The notes below the pieces were generated by a model. The model was given only the letters and a program-made list of their open reading frames with translations, was not told the DNA's origin and ran no database searches. Source: Leptodontidium sp. MPI-SDFR-AT-0119 (Eukaryota > Ascomycota > Leotiomycetes > Helotiales > Leptodontidiaceae). From it: 64,000 nucleotides of DNA. The stretch lies in contig JAHLEZ010000009.1 in NCBI GenBank assembly GCA_020726505.1, positions 2,666,001 to 2,730,000 on the forward strand, in the 5' to 3' direction. Positions within the stretch are counted from its first letter, which is position 1, and each line of letters starts with the position of its first letter. Of the stretch, positions 1-10,929 are shown in pieces. A program made the translations under genes and the position numbers.

Positions 1-1301
1 ATCTAGAAGATAATCGGAGATGCAGGTATTGAATCTCTCCAGAAGTAATGAAGTTCACAGCGTATTTCCCCCTCCCCCCTCTCTTCAATTTTACTACTCA
101 GCCGAGCAGGACTGGATTTCATCCATGCGATGGACAGACACTCGCAGATATTGAAACTCTCGAGAAATCTTGAATTGGCTCCCTGCATCCTTTTTAACCT
201 TGAACTTTTTAGCCTTTAACCTTTATTTTTACTTTTCCTGCCCGCACTGTACGAGTAAGCAGCCTCACATTCCGCAACGGAAGATCAGACTGCATAGGGT
301 AACGGTGACAAACCTGGAAGTGTAACTGTAACCTCCTCCAGGGACTCACTCCTACGCAAAAAAACAAACTGCATTTGATTTTCGCACTTCCCAAACCTCC
401 AAAGTTCCCCCACGCATTTAAGAAACGCCAACCAAAACTTTTCCTTCCCTACCCTGAAGATGCAATTGTAAGATCTTCCCGAAAACATCATGCTCTTTCT
501 CTTCCGCATCCCCTAGTTTTCTAGGCAGGGTTTAAGCTTATCCTTCCCTCGAGAGAACGGTGCGCATCTACCATCCTGCAGCCTGCGTCAATGCGCCCGT
601 TCATGCTGAGTGCGAGAGAGATGGATCATCCTCGTTTTCGTTGTGTGCATCACTGCGTATTATGCGTTTCGTACTTATCGATTGCAGATACTTTGTGGTG
701 TACAGTACTGTACGAGGTACCCCACCCTCGTCTCGTGTCACTACTTCTTGCTCCAGGACACGAATTCGTGGGGCATTTGAAGAGCGTCTCATACGCAGAC
801 GCAGCTTCGAATCTCCAGAATTATATACGAGATCATAGGAGTTGAACTACACCCCTTCGTATTATTATCTCTGACCTAAAAGCTACTGTAATCTTCCCTT
901 GCTGCCAGAAATCTCGATCGCGATTCGACCTCGCTCTAAGCTTTTCCAGGACCTCCTCGGCTGAAACGAAACATGACCGACCAGACAACCTAGATCATCC
1001 GATCGATGTACAGTACAACTCATCTCACCAGAAATCATCAACTTTTAACGACGGGCCCGAAAAGGCCGCTCCTACTCTGGTCAGGGATCCCAAATATGTT
1101 ACTGATAGACGCGGAGACAGCGATTCAGGAGGTTGTTTTCGTCCCCCCTAAAAATGGCCGTCTCATCTCGCCTTCGCATCTTTCCTCTCCCATCCCATCT
1201 GCTCTCTCATCTTCTCTCCCACCTCTCCGAGCCCTCTCTCATCTATCTAGCCAAGCCTTTTTCTTCTTCATTTTTACTCCAGAAATTTACATCGGCACAT
1301 G
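1..1301. other. No confident gene
   Basis: I find no reading frame here with recognisable motifs or a convincing splice pattern. The short open frames at about 560-845 and 1006-1490 overlap each other in different frames, and one runs through the inverted repeat that follows, so they are probably chance. Base composition is ordinary, unlike the AT-rich island starting near 1500, so this may be flanking or regulatory sequence of a gene lying outside the window. Confidence 0.5.
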
Positions 1302-1445
1302 TCCGATCGGCTGCTGCCAGGGTTGACTTTCCCCACGTGATCATGCTGAAGCCACTGAAGCCGCCGCCCTGGAGTAACAGCCTGTGGCGCTTGGGCCACA
1401 GCCCGAAGCGAAAAGAAAAGTCAACCCTGACAGCAGCCGATCGGA
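1302..1445. repeat. 144-bp inverted-repeat element (MITE-like)
   Basis: The two ends form a 29-bp inverted repeat with one mismatch: left arm 1302-1330, right arm 1417-1445, both reading inward as TCCGATCGGCTGCTG then YCAGGGTTGACTTT. A smaller hairpin (CTGTGG...CCACAG) lies inside at 1381-1400. The structure sits at the edge of the RIP-like island. I see no clear target duplication, so a MITE is likely but not proven; a transcribed hairpin is an alternative. Confidence 0.6.
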
Positions 1446-1702
1446 TAAGACTCTACTACGACACCATGATCACCGCACATAAGTAGATAGAGGCAGCCCT
1501 AAGGGATGAGCTCTCCACAGACAAGTCTGGGGTTAATAGCGACCCTATTTATAAAGGACTTGAAAAAAAGTTAGTAAAAAGCGATACGACAAAATGTGAG
1601 ATTTTTTAGATAAGCGTATATTAATAATATTATAGAATTAAAGTCGAGAAAAATAATTAGCTAATACGTCTTAAGTATAAGAAGGAGTTTCTGGGCTTAG
1701 AC

Positions 1703-1878
1703 TTACGCAAGATAGAAGACATAAAGCATTTCACTAAAGCTGTCGCTCGTTTTAACTCGTAGCAAGCTAAGTAAGAGGGTAATAGTTAAAACAGTACGGA
1801 GCAAGATGCGAAAGCTTATGTTAATATAACTACGGAAGATTAATCTCCTTATGCCTTTAGATGTCCATAACTTAGTAG
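1703..1878. repeat. Direct repeat X, copy 1
   Basis: About 175 bp starting TTACGCAAGATAG and ending CTTAGTAG. It recurs at 3003-3176 with scattered C/T and A/G differences. It directly abuts the LTR start at 1879, while the second copy directly abuts the matching LTR end at 3002. Identity unknown. Confidence 0.75.
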
Positions 1879-2073
1879 TGTTACGATTTGAAGAATCACT
1901 TGTGTCTTGGCCCTGAGGCTTGGCATGTTACGGCTGGCAATAGGTTGATACGGCGAGTAGACTCTAGCTTTGTATTTGGGCCTAAAGCTACGCTCAGAAT
2001 CGAGAAGAAAAGACAAGGAGGAAAGGAGAGCTCTCTGTAAGAGAGAGCTCTAGTACGTATAAATACATGGGGG

Positions 2074-2426
2074 TGTCACGATCTGAAGGATCACGTGTGT
2101 CTTGGCCCTGAGGCTCGGCAGCTTTGCTGCACAGAGAAGCCAAGACAAGGACAGAATCATGGGACTAGTGGTCACGTGAGGACATGGAGCTTTTGGAGCT
2201 TTAGGATCCAGGGCTCCTAGGGATCAAGTCAGAATCGAAGTTCTATATAAACAGAGTAGTTTCCTAGGTAGTAGAGCTTCGTGCTCAAATTCATATAGCA
2301 GTTTAACCATTGCTCGTAACGTCTCAATTCCTATTGAGAACCAACCCCTTGTGACTTTACTTCTTAGCTGATACCAACCGACGGAGCTTGTACGCCGCGT
2401 ACCAGTCAGAACCCAGCAACGTTACA
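2074..2426. mobile_element. Solo LTR, family A, with 5-bp target duplication
   Basis: The 353-bp unit begins TGTCACG and ends GTTACA, the usual TG...CA form, and contains a TATATAAA box near 2242. It is flanked on both sides by GGGGG (2069-2073 and 2427-2431), a 5-bp target-site duplication as made by LTR retrotransposon integrases. No internal retrotransposon sequence lies beside it, so the element has been reduced by LTR-LTR recombination. Confidence 0.8.
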
Positions 2427-2625
2427 GGGGGGCTCTCCTAATAAGGCCTATCGTAGTCGAGCACTATTCACATCAACATGTCGCATGCTCGCTACTTAGT
2501 CTTCCCAATTAGGTTTAGCGCAATCTGCCGCTGCAATTTTGGTGCCTTCGGAAGGATTTGTGGTCACGTGATGTGCTAGCCAGCTAGACGGGCTCGTGGA
2601 CTCGCAGCAAGCTTTGCGAGACGTC

Positions 2626-2784
2626 TGTAACGACACAAGAGCCTTGGACGTAAAAGATTGACTTAACACTTAGAATACAAACTACAGAGCTACTCTACAG
2701 GAGGGAGCCATATATATAGGGAGTCGGACCTGTTCCGGACCCCTGACCTAGCTGAACCCTAGCCGAAGTATACCTGTCGTAACA
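2626..2784. mobile_element. Solo LTR, family B, with 5-bp target duplication
   Basis: The 159-bp unit begins TGTAACGACA and ends TGTCGTAACA, short inverted termini of the TG...CA type. A TATATATAGG box lies near 2712. It is flanked by ACGTC at 2621-2625 and again at 2785-2789. It belongs to a different family from the LTR at 2074. Confidence 0.8.
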
Positions 2785-3002
2785 ACGTCTAGCAAGGCTC
2801 GCACTTGGAATCGGAGTTCTATATAAACAGAGTAGTTTCTTAGGTAGTAGAGCTTCGTGCTTAAATTTATATAGCAGTTTAATTATTACTTGTAACGTCT
2901 TAATTCGTATTGAGAACCCAAACCTCTTGTGACTTTACTTCTTAGCTAATACCAACCGACGAGCTTGTACGCCGCGTACTAGTCAGAACCAGAAACGTTA
3001 CA

Positions 3003-3176
3003 TTACGCAAGATAGATGACATAAAACATTTCACTAAAGCTGTCGCTCGTTTAACTCGTGGCAAGCTAAATAAGAGGGTAATAGATAAAAAGTACGGAGT
3101 AAGATATGAATGCTTATGTTAATATAATTACAAAAGACTAATCTCCTTATTCCTTAAGATATTTATGACTTAGTAG
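3003..3176. repeat. Direct repeat X, copy 2
   Basis: Second copy of the ~175-bp repeat at 1703-1878. It differs by small substitutions and one-base gaps and begins at the base after the LTR end at 3002. Confidence 0.75.
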
Positions 3177-4204
3177 CTCTTATAAGTGCGCTTACGGGCT
3201 AGACTGCGGAAGCCTTAGTTTCCGATAAGAGATTATTTTAGCTCGTTGCTCGCAAATAAATACCTAATTAGGTTATATAAGCGAATATACAGGTGATTAG
3301 CTAAAGTAGTTATATAGACTTAAAATCCCTTATATAATAGAATTATTTTTACACTAAATCTCTTTTTTTTAATTTAAAATTTTATTTAAAAGATCGTTAA
3401 GAGTTCTTAGACTTATTTTTATGTCTTATATATTTAACTAGCGGTTATCCTATTAGAGGTTCGGAAATATTAACTATTACTTATAAAAATAATATAAGTT
3501 TAAATAAACGGAACCTCTTAATCGATAATTTATCTAATTTAATTAGAATCGAGACTACGTATCACAAGGGCCTTAATATAACTCGCTTAGAAAGTCGTAA
3601 TATACGCTATCTATGCCTTTAATTAAGTAATATATTAAAAGCTTATTTATTAATATATATTCAGTTTTACAACTGGATTAATATAAAGCTTTTAAATACT
3701 AAGGATATTATAAAAAAATCCTTATTTATTCCAAACTAATAATACAATATTTAACGAAGCTAAATTATCTAATATTTTATCAAAAGAAAACTTAAAATAT
3801 TTAAAGGGCTCGCTTACTATTAATCCTTATCGATAATTAATTATTTATATTATTAAAAATCTTATTAAATTACAATACGAATTAGGAAGCGATACTGAAG
3901 ATTAAATCGAGGATTTACAAGCTAATCACTCGACGAAAACTACTAATTTACTATACGGCCGCGCTAATACTACTAATAATAATAATAGTACTTTAAGCCT
4001 CGAACAAAAGTTATTAGATTTTAATATACTATTCTTTAAATATTTTAATTTAATCGACTCTAATTATAATCCTGCTCCGCCACATCACCTCGGCTGCGCA
4101 ATGGTTTCGCGGGGATGCCACCAGTGTGATGCTAACAACGCGATTCCCTGGCAAGCGGTTGACAAAATAAAAGGCACTCAATACTTTATCGGAACATACA
4201 CTTG

Positions 4205-4600
4205 CTAATAAACCCCATAGAAAGCTAGGTCACATATAGGTATTACCAAGTCTGTCCTCCTTCCCCCACCCACTAACACATCTTCCATCCTCCATACCAT
4301 GGAATCGACCCACTTATTAATGGTCTCCTGAGGAATTCGCTCCCATCCTTCGATCGCAAGACAACGTGAATCGTCCATAGTACTATCGTGACGGCTATGC
4401 TTCGCAATATACTGCTTTACAGCTCGCCAGCAGCTTTCAATTGGCAAGAGATCTGGCGAGCTAGGCGTGTTGAAGTAATGTTTATTGTGGTCACGTTGGT
4501 TCATTATTTTCTTGGCAACAACAGTGCACCCGGAGCACGAACCAATTCAAGGTCGTATATCCACCACACAAGCCATTCAAAAACAGGGTGCTCTTGGAGC
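4205..4600 (-). pseudogene. Tc1/mariner-type transposase, C-terminal remnant
   Basis: The minus-strand frame 4504-4205 encodes about 99 residues including SPDLLPIESCWRAVKQ, the block around the last catalytic acidic residue of Tc1/mariner DDE transposases (family motif SPDLNPIE..W). It continues with an RIPQETINKW segment typical of the C-terminal helix. Upstream to about 4600 the similarity persists but in changing frames (a degraded A-P-G block). The catalytic DD(D/E) core is incomplete and there are no visible TIRs, so this is a dead fragment. It ends just before the start of the next gene on the opposite strand. Confidence 0.75.
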
Positions 4601-4678
4601 GGGGAACGATATAGTGGAGACATCAACATAAATAGGAACGATCTCGTCCTCCGCTAAATGACAGACTCCGTCGTCAGA

Positions 4679-5593
4679 ATGCAATTCACATCTCTCATTG
4701 TTAGTTTCGTGCTTGCCATCACGGCTGCATCAGCCAGTGTCCCACTACGCATCGTATCGTGGAACATACGTTATGCCGCATCCTCCTTAGAAATCAACGA
4801 AAAGCCATGGTGGGACCTGTTCTGCTGGATCGATTCCTCACGGTGTCGACAACCTCATGTGATCGCGCACCTTCAGAACATCACGTCGAAGGCCGCCGTT
4901 GGCGAAATTTCCATTTTTGGTCTACAGGAAGTTCTCGACAACCAGCTTTCGGATGTCAAATCTGGTTTAGGATCCAACTGGGCGCATTTGGGCTTCGGAC
5001 GCGATGATGGTGCCACCAGTGGCGAGTACAATCCCATATTGTACAGGTCCGATATGGTCTCTGTCGTGTACAGCGAAATGAAATGGCTCTCCACAACGCC
5101 CGATGTCGTCTCTTATGGCTGGGGAGCAGGCAGTCGTCGTGTGGTCACCATTGGTGTGTTCGAGGACAAGACGACTGGGAAGCGCTTCATACATGCCAAT
5201 ACACATCTCGATAACGTCTCGTCGCAGGCGCGCAGCGAAGGCATCAAAGTCGTTGTTGCACGTATCCAAGCAGTGCAAGCAACATACGGTCCTCTCTCTG
5301 TTACTCTGACTGGCGACTTCAACTCGGAACCAAGCGGAGATGCATATGCGACGTTACAGGCCACAGGATATTTGACAGAAATATGGAATTCGGGCGCAGT
5401 AAGGCTGGGAACGAACCAGTTGACCTATACAGGATTTACTGCGACGGGGATTAGTCGGATTGATTATATCTGGCTGGGCCCTACAGGACAAGGGAAGGTT
5501 ACGGGAACGCAGTTCGAGATCTGGAATAATAACGTCGATGGGATGTTTATCAGTGATCATAGGGCGGTGGTTGCGGACCTAGTCGTTGTCTGA
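4679..5593 (+). CDS. Secreted endonuclease/exonuclease/phosphatase (EEP) family protein
   Basis: Intronless frame of about 304 residues. The start at 4679 is preferred over the in-frame ATG at 4658 because it places a hydrophobic signal peptide (MQFTSLIVSFVLAITAASAS) at the N-terminus. EEP/DNase I-like landmarks appear in order: SWNIRY near the mature N-terminus, GLQE (metal-binding Glu), ANTHLD, TGDFNSEPSG (Asp/Asn pair), RIDYIW, and the terminal SDHRAVVADL (catalytic Asp-His). All key residues are present and the length suits a single-domain member. Family knowledge predicts a Mg-dependent phosphodiesterase acting on nucleic acid, phosphoinositide or a related substrate; the substrate cannot be told from sequence. 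The signal peptide implies secretion. Confidence 0.9.
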   Translation: MQFTSLIVSFVLAITAASASVPLRIVSWNIRYAASSLEINEKPWWDLFCWIDSSRCRQPHVIAHLQNITSKAAVGEISIFGLQEVLDNQLSDVKSGLGSNWAHLGFGRDDGATSGEYNPILYRSDMVSVVYSEMKWLSTTPDVVSYGWGAGSRRVVTIGVFEDKTTGKRFIHANTHLDNVSSQARSEGIKVVVARIQAVQATYGPLSVTLTGDFNSEPSGDAYATLQATGYLTEIWNSGAVRLGTNQLTYTGFTATGISRIDYIWLGPTGQGKVTGTQFEIWNNNVDGMFISDHRAVVADLVVV

Positions 5594-7170
5594 GGTAGAT
5601 TGAACGTTTAAGTAATATCGTGCTTTTCGGTTGATGAATGGACATCATTCTAAGTCTACTACTGAACCTTAAAGAAACTGAACTCTGAGAAAGAACTAGC
5701 GAGGGTGAGATAACTGCAACAATAATTGCTCGTTTAGGCGTTTCAAAATATGGTCATGTGTTCTAAGGAATAATCTATGCCTACTTTTTAACAAATATAC
5801 TAACACTCGGCTGTTGTGGAAAATAAACAAATAGAGCCGCTACATTCCGGTTCCCTGCCCTAATTAGCACAGCTTCTCAGCCTCGAGTGCTCCAGCTCTA
5901 AGCAAGGTCACCTTACAGCAGCTCAGAGCTTACGATATATCACCCCTACAAGCTCCTAGCAGTTCCAAAGGAGGCGAGGAGGCGAGAGGAGGAGAAGAGG
6001 AAGCGAGGAGAAGAGAAGAGAGGAAGAAAGGAAGAGAAGAGGAGAAGAGAGATTGGTGGGGTAATAATATGTAGCGTCACTTTTCTCTCAGATAGTGTGG
6101 TTAGACCTCGGACGTAATGCGTTCAGGACGTTATTAGGCATCTGTAAGGAGAACACTCCTAAAGGACTGGCATTTGATATGCGGGGCTAATGAACGTAGT
6201 TGAAGGGACGACCACTTGTGAGGAAACTTCGACTCTCCAGGGCCGCAATGCACAACGAATGCGCTCTCGTGTTTCCACCTTACAAAAATTGGCAGGGCGA
6301 CTTGATACACAAGGTAATTTTGTCCGACAAGATGACAGAGGTGCTGGGATCAAGGAGTGAAGCACTAACTGGCTGAAGTGCGTGTCGTCCAAAGGCGTTC
6401 GTCTCACGCCTCCATCCATCAACAACCCTCCTTCTTTCATCATCAACCCTTCCTCAATGCCAGAGACTAGGAACTGCTCTGCTTATCCCTTCCTCATATG
6501 AACGAGACGGCCATCTAACGGAAAAGGACGGCAAAGTAGCATTTCCAAAGGCTTCACAATTTTACTCTCGTCTGGTTGGGTCTCGAAATATCCCCATGAA
6601 ACTTGTCGATGCTGTTAAAGATGTAGGGGCGGGTGCATCCATGATCAGTTGTGACTCAAGAAAATTTCTTGTCCGTCCTTTTCCCCCATATCTACTGCTC
6701 GACTAAGTTGATTCTCGGGTCCGCAGACCTCGAGTACGTAACTCGATCAAATTACTGCAGCGCTGCCGACCGTGTCTTCTGCGCCATGAAGCGCAAAGGC
6801 GGGGTTGTAGTTCGAGGACGAAGCGAAGCTTGATGGTAGTGCCGACCGCCGATTGTGAGTTTGGTAGGAGATTGAGGAGGAGTTGACCGCGGCCGCGTTA
6901 GAGAGAGGCGGTAGATATCGCGCCCTGCACAAATCGACACCGTTGTTTCCTTTGACATCGTATCTGGGCTTTAGTGAATGCTTTTAGACCGTTGAAGCCA
7001 GTACTGCATACATTACGAGAGCCTAGAACGCTTTGTTGAGGGAGATACTTCAACGCAAGAGACATCTGCTGACCTCTTCTGCTTTTCGGATCCAGAACTT
7101 TGAATAGCTGGCAGCCCTAGCTGCTTTAACACTCGAGAGAGTTGCCTCTCTTTCTTTGTCCGTGGAATCT
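5594..7170. other. Intergenic; purine-rich tract, no clear gene
   Basis: No convincing coding frame. A G/A-rich low-complexity stretch runs from about 5967 to 6052, the last 48 bases being pure purine on the plus strand. Short frames at 6159-6446 and 6651-6958 lack recognisable motifs and overlap on both strands. Confidence 0.5.
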
Positions 7171-7175
7171 TGCCC

Positions 7176-8374
7176 TCAAAAAAACTTTGCAAGCCCAGCT
7201 AGGATGAGTTTTGCTCCTTTGCTGTCGCCAGAGCGGATACACTGTATGGCAAGCTCACAACGGCATGACTGGGTAGTGATATGATCTGTACCGAGCCGTG
7301 ATTCAAAACCTAATACTGCGCTTTCAAAATACGGCAGGGAATCTGAATCCAAGCCAAGCGATTGTAAAACTTTCGCCTTTTGGAAATCGAATAAAGGTGC
7401 ATCGGATCCGGCTGCTACGCAACTTCCAAGGACGCGAAGAGCTTCCGAAAACCGCCCAACAGATCGAAGTACACGGACAAGCGCAAGCGCAGGTTCGCCG
7501 ATGGGGTGTTTGATGGTGAGAAGTATCATGTCAATAAGAAGTGAGACTGACTTGGCTGGTTGTGCAGAACTTAAGAAATGTGAGAGCTGGATTTGAAGGT
7601 CATCACTGAAACGTTTCGGAGTATCGGTGTCGCACGATACTGCATCTTGAATAAGCTGGCATCCGGCTGAGACTGCCTACATTGGTCAGTTACGTCATAT
7701 TTTTTTCAAGCTGTTTCTTCAACTGACCTTTGCTGACCTGGCATCCTTGAAAATTTCCCGAAGAGCTTGTATATCTCCTTTGCACGCGTCTCTTCAGGCC
7801 GCGTCTGTTGTATCTCTTCGAATGATTCCTTCACTAATATCAATGGTAATAAAGCCATTGCATCCAGGTGTGTGAGGTGGTAGCAATAAAATGTTATCAG
7901 CTTTGATATCTTTGTGACAGATCTCCGCAGTCTTGTGAAGGTCCAACAAGGCCACCAATATCTTCTCCTCCAAGGATGCGAGTTCTCTATCAGCCATACC
8001 ATTGATACTTTCGCCGAGACAAGAGCCCACTATTCTCTCGATTCCGATCCCAACCCGGTATGTAGTGCTACCCTGCGCATTGTGGATTGAAGATTCGATC
8101 GTTCGTAGGTGATCGGGAGCAAGGCGAATTGGCCCATAATAGTGGGGGAGGTAAGTCGGGTGAAGCCCTGATTCCTTCAAGTACTCATATATAGCCAGCT
8201 CTGTTTTACAAAAGTGCTTCGTGTGGTACTGTATGCATATTAGATACTGTCCTATTATCATGGTAGAATACGTACCGTTTTGAGTGCCATGGGCTTCCCC
8301 TCAATTGTGGCCTCGAAAACATGGGCGCGTCCTCCAAATCCAAGTATTTGGCCAATTTGGGCAAAGCTAGCCAT
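7176..8374 (-). pseudogene. Protein kinase-like/TPR protein gene with one premature stop
   Basis: Three exons on the minus strand. Exon 1 (start ATG at 8374, possibly further upstream) encodes IGQILGFGGRAHVFEA with a glycine-loop pattern, then GKPMALK with the ATP-binding lysine. Intron 8229-8275 (GTACGT..CAG). Exon 2 (8228-7728) holds EYLKESGLHP, then HKDIKADNILL (catalytic loop) and FITIDI in place of the usual DFG. Intron 7677-7727 (GTCAGT..TAG with CTGAC branch). Exon 3 (7676-7176) is helical and TPR-like (ALRVLGSCVAAG...PYFESAVLGFESRLG). A TGA at 7796-7794 interrupts exon 2, yet the same frame remains clearly coding (DACKGDIQALREIF) and splices in phase to exon 3. The ancestral codon may have been TGG or CGA. 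The missing DFG suggests a pseudokinase-like or highly divergent family. Confidence 0.6.
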
Positions 8375-8593
8375 TCCGAATGTGAGGGTACTGCTCCCTT
8401 GAGGTTGGATTGTGTTTGTTTGCAGGACGGCAGTGGCGCGTGGTCGCGATTAAACAATCAACATGAGTTAGCGAGCAACAGTACGTGCATGGCTTGGCTA
8501 TCAACGACTCCTTCCACAATATGTATCAACAACCCCGACATATATATCCACACAAAATGATCCGCACTACGTTACGAGAATACCTTCCCATAC

Positions 8594-9030
8594 CTAACCC
8601 ACCTCGTCAAACGTGCCACTTTGGCCAGATGATCTAGTTACTGCAGCTTCTAATTATTAGAAGGTGAGGAATCTCTAGCGACGGATATGTACTTACGAAG
8701 GGAAGTCGTGGGCACACTGGAAGGGGCTGCACCAACAGCCAATTGCTGCCCTATCGCAGGTTACCACATGTCTCTGACCAAGGGAATATCCTTTACTCAC
8801 CCATGATATCAGGATCGGATGAAGCTTGCGATCCTTGTGTGGTCATAGTAGCTGTGGTAAAAGTGCGGTCATCAGTATTCAGGGGAACGCTGATGGTGCT
8901 GATGCCTGGTCGCCCAAGCCTCAGAATATCAGATGCTGATTCTCTTGTACTCCGGCCCTGGTCCATCTGATAAACTACATCCGGGATGCTGAGCGGCGAC
9001 TCCAGGGGAACCGGATGTGGAGTAGGGAAC
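8594..9030 (-). CDS. Small spliced gene of unknown function (5' end probably lost)
   Basis: Three exons join cleanly: 9030-8801 (Ser/Thr/Pro-rich), donor GTGAGT; 8750-8697, with flanking TAG acceptor and GTAAGT donor; 8640-8594, after a CAG acceptor, ending at TAG 8596-8594. Splicing keeps frame throughout and gives a tail reading SSGQSGTFDEVG. The upstream boundary looks like a further acceptor (CATAG) at 9031, after which AT-rich repeat sequence begins, so the original 5' exon was probably removed by an insertion. It lies only 220 bp upstream of the kinase-like gene on the same strand and could be its 5' part through another intron. No domain recognised. Confidence 0.4.
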
Positions 9031-9039
9031 CTATGAATG

Positions 9040-10320
9040 TTGTTTAAGGGGTTACTATTACTACCTCGCTTAAAGTTTATCTCCACATTAAGTCGTTACC
9101 TTACCACCTCGCTTAGCTTTATTTTAAATAATAATCACAAAACTACACCGCCTGCTCACAGAAACTCGGGAATACTACTAACCTTTATTATCTAGTAGAG
9201 ATATAAATCGCTCTTTACTTACTATAATCTACGTACTAAACTACCTAAGAGCTCGAATCTTAAGAAAAGTAACCCCTCTTAGCTTAATCAGACCCTCTTC
9301 TTGCCCTAGCTCCCCTCGCTTGACTCAATTTTATACTTAACCCCTACCTCCGTCGCATCTAGGTTTAACTCAAACCTAACTCCCCCCCTGTAAACTCAAC
9401 TATTCGTTTACACCTTCTATCAATTATGCCCGATTTACGCCGGAGACCTAATACTTAGGCAAAGGTAGTCTAACTAGATCTTCTTTAGGTACGTTCTCGT
9501 TTATCTAATACGGCGATTCGCTATATCTTTAAGTAATATATATTTAAAGAGTAGATAAGTATTTTACTAAGCTGTATTAACATTACCGTGTATCTCAAAT
9601 ATGCAGCTACTTCACTTACTATCTCTGCGAACGAGAGTTGCCATAATACATAGTCCCTGGACCTGTACGTAATTAAGGTAGTCGATAAGTCGTCAGTATC
9701 AGCTAAAGGATTCAAACCAACTGACTGACTGACGTAAATATTGTAACTGATGAACTTAACTGAATAAATTGATCAGTACTGATTTAAACTGATTTAGATT
9801 AATTATAGTACCAAATAAAATAAATATTTTAAAGAACCAAAGATAAACGTTTATTTTAAGATTTTTCTACTTTTCTTAGGATTAATATCTTATTTAATTA
9901 TTTGTAAGTTATTTATATACTTTTAATTTAATAAGGTTAAGTATTAAAATCGCCGGTGTAATAAACAAAGCGGGGTTTATCAAAAGTATTTGGGTAACCG
10001 AAAGTAAAGCCAAAAGTGGCCGTTTGGACCGTTTCGGTTAATTGAGCCAATTATAAGCTTGTATTTTGCCTTGGGCGAGCTTCATTTACCGGGGGCATTA
10101 CCCAAAAACCAATTCAATTACCCCTACTTAAACTGACCCTATTATGAGGATTTTCCTACCTCTTAACTGACAGTCTAAATCAGTTGAGCATATAGCCACT
10201 GACTTATTAGGGTTAAGGCTAATAACTGACTGATTACGAATTTAAGGCCAACTGACTTAAGTCAACTTAACTAGACTGCCTTATCGACCACCTTGCTTGT
10301 GCGCCGTAGCAACCCCTTGC
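9040..10320. mobile_element. AT-rich island of unclassified decayed repeat
   Basis: Composition falls to strongly AT-rich with no intact frame. It contains clustered ACTGA/TCAGT motifs at 9715-9800 and again at 10160-10275, which may be subterminal repeats of a DNA element. A short minus-strand frame near 9715-9521 has no recognisable domain. No clean terminal repeats or target duplications were found. Confidence 0.45.
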
Positions 10321-10929
10321 CGCGAAGGCCTGCGTGTGAGTACCAATGCATAACGGAGGTTACCTTCAACTTGCTCTTCCGAAGAAGACGCGTCCACAAA
10401 TTTCTCCCAGATGTCATCACCTTCAAATCTGCGCTCATTGGTCATAATAATTATGAACCCTGAATCTTCAATGTATTTCTCATCCTCGTTGTCGTATCTG
10501 ATCTAACTAACCAACTTTTGACTTGCATCTCTGATTTTGCAGTTCGTGTTAGTGAAGAAATACAATGATATCAAGCTATTTCTATGAAACTTGCATACAT
10601 AGGGGTACTCGTGATACGGTGCTGGGAAGAGATGCAAATCAAAACAATGCCCCCGCTTCGAGCCTCGGCTAAATGAGACCCACTTTTCTCAAGCACGTCT
10701 TCGCAATTAAAATGATCGACAGCGCTGTCCCATGACTAGCACCGGCAGTCACCAAACCCAAAATCCTCGGCTTCACATGGCTCTACCCTGAAATCCTACG
10801 TGCGCGCAAGCTACTGACTCCCTCTCTGGAGACTAACCCTATGTCCCAAAGAGACATAGGTGCGGCTGGGACGACAAAGCGGAACCTAGCTCTACCAGGC
10901 GGCAATTTCCAAATCGAAGTCCAGGCTAC

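Larger units (their letters stand above)
1879..3002. mobile_element. Old LTR copy interrupted by later insertions
   Basis: Bases 1879-1925 match the start of the solo LTR at 2074 (TGTYACGATYTGAAG... GCTYGGCA), and 2808-3002 match its last ~196 bp, ending GTTACA. The two pieces are the ends of one older, more mutated LTR of the same family. The intervening 1926-2807 is inserted or rearranged DNA that itself carries two intact solo LTRs. The middle ~110 bp of the old LTR is missing. Confidence 0.6.
1500..4100. mobile_element. AT-rich island of decayed, nested retroelement sequence
   Basis: The stretch is strongly AT-rich with abundant TA and TTA/TAA strings and no usable reading frame, as expected of RIP-mutated repeats. 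It contains the solo LTRs and the direct repeat listed separately. The part at 3180-4060 shows no recognisable coding motif in any frame by eye. GC-normal sequence returns near 4080. Confidence 0.6.

Noticed and set aside
1006..1486. Two overlapping plus-strand frames as a possible secreted protein
   Set aside because: Low-complexity Ser/Leu text from a pyrimidine-rich stretch, running through the inverted repeat at 1302-1445; no start or splice support.
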